64,000 bases of DNA from Latrodectus hesperus (taxonomy: Eukaryota; Arthropoda; Arachnida; Araneae; Theridiidae): contig CM075853.1 of the NCBI GenBank assembly GCA_037975125.1, positions 38,897,113 to 38,961,112 of the forward strand. Reading direction: 5' to 3'. The notes beneath the pieces are model-generated. The model saw nothing but the letters and a program-made list of their open reading frames with translations, did not search any database and was not told where the DNA came from. The position numbers were made by a program, and so were the translations under genes. Below are positions 53,641 through 64,000 of the stretch, piece after piece. The first letter of the stretch is position 1. Every line of letters starts with the position of its first letter.

Positions 53641-54924
53641 CTGACACCTCTGCTCACTATAACGACTTTAATATAAGCTATCCGAAAATTATTATTGCAA
53701 CATATGATAGCCGCTCCCATCTACCCAACAGGTTACATTTTCGTTTCAATCATTTTGAAGAGCCATCTTTTGAAGCTGTGCGAAACTTACTTTCCGAATG
53801 ACCCTAGTAGAATATCATAAGAAACTCAGAATTGAAATTTAATGAGCTTAAAACTTTCTGTATTGAAAAATATATTTGAAGGACCAAATGTCAAAATTGC
53901 CAAACTCCGTCGATAGTTGTAGAAAATTTTAATTTTGTAAAATGATACTGTGTTTACACAATGGCCATTTTCATTTTCGTTTTTGTAAGCAGTTCAACTT
54001 AATAATGAGAAAATGTATTTTTATTTAAATGTTCTTGATTCGTTAAGATTTTCGCTGATGTAGTTCCATTCTTCAGAATTGAAAACTGCAGTCAATGCGT
54101 GTTTCTTTAACACACTTATCTCAGCTGTCATTTATTATACTATTCAGTTTTGTAAAGTTAAAGAGAGAGAGAATATGTTTCGACTTCTTGAGAGGTGGAA
54201 ACTGGATTAGAATATTTTGATTTCGAGACTTTCTCACTTCTGTCGAAAATTAAAATATAGAATTAATTCTCCTTATTTAGAGTACACGCGCACCCAAAAG
54301 CTTTGGGTGCACGTATAAAAAAATGAAAGCATTTGTTTCACACACAGAACTGTTGAGATCATATGAAGTACATTTTGGATTATATATTATCATTTTTTTA
54401 GCGTATTGATTCTACTGGTAAAAATATATACTAATGATAATATGATAAAAAAAAACTTAAAGATGTGTACATTGGAGAAATTATTATAAGGAACATTTAA
54501 GCGATGTTCATAAATACCAAAAATATTATAGTTAAAATAAAGGAAACTGTTTCCGTCATCTATTCTCATCTATCTAATCCAGAGATTTCTCATTTGAAAA
54601 TTAAATTAACAGTTTTTAGATATTCTAAAACTCAAGAGCAATTAATGTTATTCGTTGCCAATTTAAAAAAGATTTTACGTGCTTAGAAATCTTATGCAAA
54701 TTTCTTGAAAATTCTAAAACACTTAGGCGAAATGATATTTAAAATTATTCAACATTGATGTCTTCATTAGAATTTGAGCAGCATACTCTGATAATGATTC
54801 GAAAAATTTTGAACACTGATCGTAATTTTAGATCTCAATACATGAACTTTTGGCTCAAAGCATGCGATGATGTCTGTTTATTCATTTCTTCACAAAATAC
54901 AAGTTTTGGGAGCTTGCAGTTTGA

Positions 54925-55098
54925 TTTATTCGTCGCTCGATGGTCATTTTTTGCATATGAGAGTTAATTTAGACGGAGATATAGTTTAAAGTGAATTCTC
55001 TGAAAGCTTAAAAATACCATATCTGATATTGGAATCGAACCCACGAGCTGCCGGAACGAAAGACATAGTCTAAGGACTAGGATGACAGCTCGGTTTTT
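54925..55098 (-). repeat. SINE family C, copy 2
   Basis: The tRNA-like head is at the right end, with minus-strand B box GTGGGTTCGATTCC. The tail at the left carries TCATTTTTTGCATATGAGAG on the plus strand, matching the family C tail. Confidence 0.7.
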
Positions 55099-56754
55099 CG
55101 CTTACGAATTAGCAATGTTGAATTCCCATAGTTCTCCAATTTTCATCGTGGCATAATAACTTAATAAAAGTATCTTGTCATTTCTAAACTCTACTTTCTG
55201 TATTCTTGAAATAGACAAATTTCTTGAAATAATAAAATTCAATAACTCTATAATACCAACGTTTTTTTAAGATAATAAAAAAGTTGCTTAAAAAATATAG
55301 AATTTTAAAACTAGCTTAAAAAAAATTATTCAAAAAATTCCCTGGGGAATAAACTTCATATTAGAATGTTCCTTCAAATGAAATTTATAATAAGTTAATT
55401 AATCTTTATATAAAATACAAACTGTGCATTTATTCAAGAATACGAAGTGTGCTAAGAAGCTCTTTATAATGTCCCCTCCTTTGGAGCAAACTATTTTTAT
55501 AAATTTATTTATAAATAAAAATTATATTCTCTCCTTTTAATTTATATATAAATAATTATTTTCTGTTACATACATGGAAATGAAAAACAATAAAAATATT
55601 TCTGATAAACAATAGGTTATATAGTTTTTTATACTTAAACCTCTCATTTAATATCATTATATAGGAATAAAAGTAATTAAAGTCAGAACCTCAGCTGAAA
55701 CTATTTTGTCTTTATGGTCGCATTGGTATTGATGACCTATTTTTGTTCAATGTGAGGAATGAGATTATATGCACATAAGCACCAAATTATCTTATTTAAT
55801 TCATGTATCGTTAATACAATACCCTTTATAATAACAATCATATCACTTTATGACCAATTAAGATTTGTCCGATTTTTGAAAATTGATGATAAAATATTTT
55901 GAAGATTTAACATACTGATCATGTTACTTCAAATCAATGGGAAATATAAATTGATTTAATGTTAAATGCAGTTATAATTTTTTTTTTGAATATGCGATAC
56001 AAAAAACCTAAAGAATGTTACACAAAATATTTCATTGACAAAAAATGCACACAATTGTTTTTATAAAATAAAAATTAAAAGAGACAGGATTGTGAACCAT
56101 TTACAGAAGTATAAATCAGTAATATTTAGCCTAATTCATTTTTTATTATTCTACAGTTGTACATTACAAATTTAAGGGTGACATTAACTTCCCTACACAG
56201 GTTAGCATTAAGTATTATTTTTAATGATAAGTTCTGCTACATTTGTTAGAATCCAGATAATAATATTCTAATAGAATTTTTTAATATAGTTAAAATTAGT
56301 AAATATAATGTGATATTCTAATGATTTAACTTGGAGGGAATTTGAAATTATTAAATTCCACAATAGTTTTAAAATTTTGTGCTGCGTGTCTTAATAATGT
56401 AATTTTATGTAGTAAGAACAAATGATTTTTAAGTCCATGATATCGCACTTTTTGAATATAAAGAATGTATATACATTACTAAAAATTTGAAATTTATATA
56501 TGAAGAAAATAATTAGTAAAACAGTAGAAAGATAGCATAAAAAAATTTAGTTTTCTTATAACGGTTCACACTTTTGGATTTAAAATTAATCTCACATCCA
56601 TTAGTTTTGAAAAACTCAGTTAAATTGGAAATATAAATCTATAAGTTAAATGACATCTAAACTATAATCATTTGACGATTTTCTCCGACAACCTCTGTGT
56701 AGCTAACAGCTATTTTAGCCATGTTCTAATAACATTTAGTAGATTTTAATGTTT

Positions 56755-56830
56755 GTACTGGTTGGGAGACCGCTTTAAACAGTAGTTCGTGTCTGAGTAA
56801 ACACTCATGTGCAAAAAGCATATCGTCTCC
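56755..56830 (+). repeat. SINE family C tail fragment
   Basis: CGCTTTAAACAGTAG and CACTCATGTGCAAAAAGC match the family C body and tail at about 18410-18450. The head is absent. Confidence 0.55.
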
Positions 56831-56899
56831 GATATTCCAATATTAGGTAGTATATCTACACTCTTCATTGCTAAAATTCAATGTTTTTTTCTAAAAATT

Positions 56900-57180
56900 T
56901 GCAGCCGGCATTACTAGGACTCTCTGGTGCATTAACTAGGCATTAGAAGGAACGAAAGGGTCCAAATTCAATTCTGTCACCGTGTTTAATCCTAATAATT
57001 TTTTTTTATTTTATATAAAGTTTGTTTGCTTTCCAACCGTCATTGTTTACGGAAGAAAGCTAATTGAAACAGAACTTATAATTTGAAATGGATTATGAAC
57101 CACCACAAATACCTAACCTAGTGATGAGTTTGGAACCCAAGAACTGAAAGAAATATAGGCAATCAGCTCCCAACTTGGCT
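56900..57180. repeat. two probable tRNA-derived SINE scraps
   Basis: A plus-strand piece at about 56910-56990 and a minus-strand piece at about 57110-57175 (GGGTTCCAAACTC) have weak A/B-box-like spacing. A similar weak piece lies near 58985-59045. They are too decayed to assign. Confidence 0.3.
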
Positions 57181-57189
57181 ATTTGCAGA

Positions 57190-60100
57190 AAAAGAATACT
57201 GAATTCCTTTTTTATATTAACAACATATTATGTATGTAATAACAATAAAGGAACTAAACTTTATATCTGAGTGATCTCAATCTAAACCATTTGTTAATTG
57301 TTCCAAGTTTCGTTAAGATATTTTTTTACCCAAATTTATTTACATTTATAATAAAACTGACACATAAAGGAAATGCTAACCAATAAAAAAATTTTATTTT
57401 GTTATATTGAATTTTCTCTCAGATTTTTTCAAAATCTTCAAGCACACTTTATCTCAAATAAATTCTAAACTTACGAAACTATATATATATAAAAAAAGAT
57501 AAATTTTAATTTTCATTTAGATGATCATTTTTTATCACGACAAACACTGTTCTAGAGATAGGAAATATTATCACTAATAACCTTCTACTATATTCTTATT
57601 GCTGATGTGGTTTTTATATCTATTGAATCAAAAAAGCATTGTTTGCTCTGAGGGAAAGTTTAGATGTTAGAAAGATATTATGTTATCACGAACAGCAATT
57701 TAATTAAATGAATATGCGATATCAGTGTTCAAACAAGAGCGAAAAATTTATATGGTCGCATTATTTGCAGAATATAGATTAATGTTAATAACATATTATA
57801 TGAGAGCGTTAACAAGATAATTAAATTTAAAATTGACAAGAAAAACTTTTTACGATATTTTTATTTCAGTTTAAAAAGGCAACTGATTAAACGGGAAAGT
57901 TATTGCACTTCAATTTAATTCAAAAAATAAAAAAGGAAACGAACATTTTTCTCATTTTTTTAATATTTTTACATAAGAAATAAAATTACTTTATGTTTAT
58001 AAGGTTATTACAATTATGATTTCTACTTAAGTGCTTACATAAATATCTTTCTAACGAAAGAATTTCAGTTGAAAAATGTTTTCCAGCCTAACACCATTCA
58101 TTTAACAATAAAAAGTGTGGGGAACCAAATATTGTAAATTTAATATTTTAAACTTGATAAAATAAATAATTTTGGCGCAATTTATAAGCACATATTATGC
58201 ATAAAAAGCATCAACTTTCTATATATCAAAATTATACTATGTATATATACGTATATGTGTGTGTGTTTTATACCTCATTCTTCTTGAACTTTTTAAATCA
58301 AATTAACTTCTTAATCAAAAATTTTGCTTCTCTTATTTTTATTTTGATCGGTTTCAGCCATTTCAATAAATACTGCAGAAAACAAAATGGTGTTAAATTA
58401 ATTGAAATGCATTTAAGTCAATTCGCCAAACTTAATAAAGACAAATATCAGTTTCGACTTATTTAAATCACATGTTGCCACAACAAAAAATTTTAGTTGA
58501 ACAAATTAAATGCGTTCAAAAATAGGATCTAGGTATTTTTTCGGACAGTAAAAGTTTTCATACTTCAACTCCTTCTGATAGTGAAGAAAAAAATTTTTTT
58601 GCATACTATGAAAATTTTCTATTTGTTATTAATATAGCAACTCTAAAACTATAACAAAACTTTGAGTAGACATTAATAAGTTTTGCAAAATGTGATAATA
58701 AAAGACGATTCATAAATGACAGTCAATTCATGAAAAATCAATTTCAAATCTCTGGAAGTGACTTTTCAAGTTTTTGAATATTCTCCACTGCCACTACACT
58801 TGTATCTTGTATTTGATAGTGTACGCAGAATAGCCTAAATCTTTATCGAACATTTAAACATCCATTGCCTAGTTTTAAGGGAGGAATTTTCATAAATTTG
58901 GAGTCATGCTGTAAATTTTTTAATTTCCCAAACATCTATGAAAAAATCAGAAATCCAACTCCTATTCTATGTGGTTCAAAGTGACAAGAATCGAATCTAG
59001 GAGCTTCTACATCGAAGAATGCAATCTTACTACTAATGCATACTCCATACTCTATATTTATGATTATGGAATATTTTTATAATCAGGATAAAATTTGTGC
59101 TTGGAACTTATCACATAACATTTTTTTAAGGCAACTATATACAGAATGTACATTGTGAAAGAAATTTTGAATTTCCATAATGCCTTTTGAAAGAGAATAT
59201 AGGGAAACATTTTTCCCAATGCAAGAGTTGTATGTAACAGGCATACTTAATTTTACCTTTTAATGTTTGGCAAATTTCTGACAATTTTTTTATTTGTCAA
59301 TAACAGTAACAAAAACCTTTTTTTAATTATTATTAAACATTTTATTTTACAGTTTCAATTTTAACAGCACAAATCTTGGATAACTTATTTGATTTGGAAT
59401 TATAAGTTTTAAGAAAACTTTTAATTCTCCATAGTAAGTAGTTATGGTTTAAAACATTTTTGTCACCACATCTGCGATATTAGATGGACAGAGCTAGATT
59501 TATTTTGTTTGAAAGTTGATGATTTTTCTACCTCATTATTCAACAATTTGTTTTCAAATTTTTCAGGTCAAAGTTGCAACCTGTCTCAATGTTCAAAATA
59601 CCAGTTCATATTGATAAAAATTATCATAAAAATTAATATTGAATGGGAAAAGTTTGCAATGTGCTCAGTGAGATTAATTTTTATTTGTAATTTTCAAGAA
59701 ATAATTGTTCCTTATTTTTTGGATTCTCTTCTTTGAAACATCTATGAAATTAGAGTTTAATAATAATTCACCATCCAAACTCAAAGTAAATATTCAGATC
59801 AAGATAAACTTGCAATCAAGCAGAGTTTATCTTCAGATTCAATATTAATTTTTACAACAAAACTTTTTCTATTTACAAATATTCTTGGCCATGTTATTAA
59901 TTACAAAATCAGTAAAAATAAATCCATAATCCATGCACTTCATTCATATGCCATGCGTTGCATTTACTGAACAAATTGAAAAGTCATTTACAGAAATTGT
60001 TCAGCTATTATTTTCAACTTGTTTATTAGTAAACTTCATATATCCAAAAATAGTAGAATTTTTAACAAAATGCATAGTTTCCTATGTTAGTCAGATAGTT

Positions 60101-63100
60101 TGGGTATATATATATATATCCACCCATTTCACTGTCAATTTCATCAGATATGGGCACTCACAAATATACAAGCAATGAGTAAACAATCAATTTGTGCACC
60201 AAATTCTACACTTGCAATAGTTTTACAATTATGGGTAGCAATAGAAACATTACTGAATATATTCAATCATTTCTGACAAATAATTAAAATAATGACATGA
60301 AAAGTTGGTCTTACGCATTGCAAAAAGACTTTTAGGTAATATTAGAATGTAAAGTATGACTAGGTACTTTAAAGTAATGTTTATACATATATAATTTGTA
60401 ATTTCATAATAAGATACTCATAGCTTAATATATTTTGTATTCTGTATGAAATAATATTACAATAATTAGGCCAATATATTAAAGTTGGACATAAAAGATT
60501 TAAAAAATTAGTTACTCTCATTTTAAAAAATTCATATTATTTTACACGTTTTTCAGGTAACAAATACAGTGGATTTCCATATAGAGTACTCTCATGAAAC
60601 CTAATGAAAAAATTGCAATCAATTTCACATGGTTGCAGCTAGTAACTATTGTTCATCCCACTGAATAGTCATAATTTTTCAGTACACCATATAAATTCAC
60701 ATTTAAAAGGAATACATTACATAGATATTCACTGTAATTAGATTTTTATAAAACATAAATTAATTCATAAAGGAATGAAATAAAATAATTTTCTCACTAA
60801 AATTAGGTTCATCCAATAACTTAATAAGAAAAACCATTTGAGTTACATTATTAACTTTTATTTAATTGTGTAATAGGTTATTAATTTGTTGTTTTATTTT
60901 CAGTATTAGCAATAATTTTTTTAGTATTTTCATACAACTACGACACAAAAAATAATCAAATACACAGTAAAAAGTAACACAACATTAAAATTGTTATTTA
61001 TTGATAATATAAAAATAATTTTCCAAATAAGATACAATGTTAATAGAATTAAAAATATCACAAGAAAATCTTATTTTAATACTCATATTAGATATAAATT
61101 GAGCGTTGAATTTATAAAACATATTTTACAAATATTTCTCAACAAATATAAATATTAAAAAAATGTCAAAAATGGGTAAATTTAAAAATTATTTGGGAAA
61201 ATTCAAAAGACATAGTTCTAACTATAACTTCATTTCAAAAAAGGAATTTTAATTTTGTCTTAAGACTTCCTATTTTTAAGCAAAAATGATTATGGAAATG
61301 CTAATTTGAATATGAATTGTAAAATAATTTTACTAACTTTTAAATTTCAAATAAATTAATTTGCTTAAAGTATGAGGTTACAGAAATGATTTACAAATAA
61401 GAAAGAGGACACATTAATGTAACAATAACCTAATGAAATAATTTTCAAAATGTTTTAAATAAATTAGAATTATTTATAACTAACAAAATATTTCTTAAAT
61501 TATGTATTTTCAAAATAAGAATGCATTTACATTTGTAATTTCAATTAATCAATTACTATATAATCACAAAAATATTTTAACAAAAAATCTATTTTAAAAT
61601 TTAAAAAAAAAAAAAATGTTAAGTTTGAACAATACGAAAAAAAACTAATCCCTTTTCTGGTACTTAAAAAAATTATAATTGATAAATTACATATAAAGTA
61701 TACCTTTTATTTTTCAAATTCTTTATAGAATTACTAACTCAGATAACTTTATAAGATATTAAAAATATTTTGAGGAAACATTCTCATAAAAATACAGCAT
61801 AACAACACAATAACAAATTATTTAGGCTCACTAAGAAAGATTTTTTTATAGTGGAAATACATCAATATTATTCAATTTTGCAAAACATTCTCTAGTTTTT
61901 GAGAAAAGTTAAGAAATAAAAATTCTAAAATTAAACTTTTAATATTCCCACCGATTCATATTAATAAACAAGCAAAATTTAAAAAAAATTGTATATTTAA
62001 TAAAATACAAAGGAAATATCATGTATTATAACAAAAGATTTTTAAAAATTAATATAAAATGTAATAAACTAAAATTTTCAAAAAAAAACTATAAATTTCT
62101 AAAATTTATTTCCCTAAAATCCATTAATGTTACAAGAAATTTTAAGACTTTTAAAGCATAGCATTTAGATTTAATATTTAAATATAAAATAGCATTATTC
62201 TGATTTAAGATTTTAAGACTAAAAGAAATTTGTGTCTTGAATTCAAAATTCCATTAGTCTCATTTTAAATAAAAATAATTACATTTTTTCTGCTAAAGGA
62301 ATTTCTGAAGAACGGTTACAAATTAATACATAATTTATGTATTAAATTAACTTCAACTTCATATTACAATTTATTAGGAAAACAAATCTATGAAAGAAAA
62401 AATATATAGCTTAAGAAATTTTGAATTGTACATAATATTGATAAAAATATAGTAAAGGAATGTGAAAAAGATATAAGAAAGATAAAATAAAAATAATCAA
62501 TGAGAATCATAAGAAACAAAAATAAAATAGAATTAAGATTTGAAAATTTCAATTCCTAGGATCTTTAATTTGAATATTTGAAATTTAATAAAAAATAATT
62601 AAATGTTAAAAATTAAGATTGAATTTTTGACATTTAAAAAATTATTTTGAAATTATATTTCATAAGTAATTTTGTTGAGGGACAGTTTCACTAAGTGACA
62701 AAAAATTTCAGTCATAACCAGATACAAAATATTAATCACAGAGTATTGCTGAGTTCAGTTCTAATGTGATGCATTAGGTACATTAAATTTTGCTTAACTC
62801 TGCTAGTAATTTAAATTTGGATTTTTTTTTTAAATTTCAGAATTTAACATCTTGTGTGTGACTAACTGTTCTAATATCAATAAATAGATCTCATCTAAAT
62901 AATTTAAATTTATAAAAAGGTAAAAAAAAAAATGTTTGTAAATTGCATTTACATTTTAAAAATTTATGTAGTAATTCAAAATGTACATTTTTACTTGCTT
63001 TTCATTCAAAATTTTAAATTCTATTTAAGTTAATATAATAAAATTGAAAAAATTTTAAAATTAAGTGTGTTCCACCTCTTTCATTTACACAAATAATTAG

Positions 63101-63290
63101 AAAATTTCAAAAATTCAAATGTATCAAGTCTTTTAGAAGATTTGGTTATAGAGAAATTATAGTTTTCATACTCTCTCTAATAAAACTCTAAACAATATTT
63201 CAAATTAAGGAGAAAACGGTGATTTGAAATATTAAAAATGTTATGTAGAATTATATACATAATCTACAACTGGCTTTTCAAAATTTTAGT
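57190..63290. other. very AT-rich DNA, no gene recognised
   Basis: Long homopolymer-like A/T stretches with no protein family in any frame. Part of the right half could be the long 3' UTR of the dehydrogenase gene beyond 63817, but no boundary is visible. Confidence 0.5.
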
Positions 63291-63293
63291 GTT

Positions 63294-63295
<2 letters not shown>

Positions 63296-63343
<48 letters not shown>

Positions 63344-63353
63344 ATATATATAT
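63296..63353. repeat. (TA)n microsatellite
   Basis: About 28 TA units with one phase slip in the middle. Confidence 0.95.
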
Positions 63354-63816
63354 GTTTCAAGTAATGAGGATAAACATATGTAATTTTAAGAATATTTGTT
63401 ATGGTATGTATCATTCTTGGAATATTTGATACTCATATAAGAAATTCAATTCAAAATTACAGAAAACAAATAATTAAATTTATCACACACACATATTTTA
63501 GTCCTAAAATAATCTCAGCTTAGTAACAATTTTAAAAAGAGATTGTTTCTTCTCAAAACTAACTTTAATCCTTAAAAATCTGGACTTTCTCACTGTGAGA
63601 ATATAAGACAAAAGTTACCATAAATATTGGGTACTCAGCAACATTCATGCAAATAAAGTGCTTGAATGTTGACAAGATTTAAAACAATAATTAATCAATT
63701 AAAACAAAATTAATAAATATGCTTTAGTATAAAAATGCATTATTTTCTTTATACATTAGAAAGACAAGGAAATTGGAATGTTTTAAATAAACATAAAATT
63801 GTTATATACATATATA

Positions 63817-64000
63817 TTAATTATCCCCAGAAATTTCATCATCAACCTCATCTAGCCAGCAGTGCAATGTTTTCCAAGTTTCATTCCATAATCTTGCTTG
63901 CAAATGAGGATCTCTGGCAAATTCATTGGGTTTCATTTCTCTGCAATTTTCAATATATTTCCCACCTTCAGTTTCAAGAGCAGCAGATAAAGCTGTATAT
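63817..64000 (-). CDS. retinol dehydrogenase-like short-chain dehydrogenase, C-terminal 60 residues (partial)
   Basis: The last 60 codons and TAA (63817-63819) of a gene that continues past the window. The segment YTALSAALETEGGKYIENCR aligns by eye with the C-terminal Tyr-x-Ala-Leu...Leu-Glu...Gly-Lys-Tyr...Cys pattern of the retinol dehydrogenase 11/12/13/14 group of the SDR superfamily. The following RLWNETWKTL matches the final helix (RLWNVS-type) of that group. The catalytic Tyr-x3-Lys and the nucleotide-binding motif lie outside, so activity cannot be judged. An acidic extension (DEVDDEISGD) follows the helix. Family members reduce or oxidise retinoids and other lipids with NADP(H); the substrate here is unknown. 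DHRSX- or WWOX-like SDRs are alternatives. Confidence 0.78.
   Translation of the reverse strand, partial: YTALSAALETEGGKYIENCREMKPNEFARDPHLQARLWNETWKTLHCWLDEVDDEISGDN

Noticed and set aside
58197..58466. 89-codon frame in AT-rich intergenic DNA (also 59509-59736 and 59933-60178)
   Set aside because: Phe/Ile/Lys/Asn-rich composition follows the base content; no domain, signal or splice context.

Overview
The window is AT-rich, intron-dominated eukaryotic DNA. It has long (TA)n tracts, Tc1/mariner/Tigger DNA transposons and several families of tRNA-derived SINEs. The dominant gene has canonical GT-AG introns of 0.1 to 4 kb. The gene content and repeat style suggest an arthropod, most likely an arachnid such as a spider; the taxonomic call is inference.

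One gene occupies most of the window on the minus strand, from a candidate 5' UTR exon near 51.1 kb to a polyadenylation signal at 7475-7480. I joined 24 coding exons by their splice sites and reading phase. The joined CDS is exactly 3000 nt and encodes a 999-residue type I membrane protein. It has a signal peptide, a large ectodomain of two apparently related N-terminal modules, four six-cysteine PAN/Apple-like modules, one transmembrane helix and a cytosolic tail of about six residues. The function is unknown. The N-terminal half resembles, in my reading, the LolA-like ectodomain found in uncharacterised arthropod and nematode proteins, but that needs a profile search.

The introns carry most of the mobile DNA. 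There is a degenerate Tc1 element at 9994-11181, an 8-bp-TSD MITE at 21743-21999, and a Tc1 element at 24797-26289 with a truncated SINE nested in its transposase gene. There is also a centrally deleted Tigger/pogo remnant near 35.4-36.4 kb, a deleted mariner at 37.4-38.0 kb, and SINE copies of four families (called A to D here).

The first 7.4 kb and the stretch 51.2-63.8 kb are intergenic or UTR-like, very AT-rich and without a recognisable gene, apart from SINE pieces and a mariner fragment. At the right edge, 63817-64000 on the minus strand is the C-terminal end of a retinol dehydrogenase-like short-chain dehydrogenase; the rest of that gene lies beyond the window.
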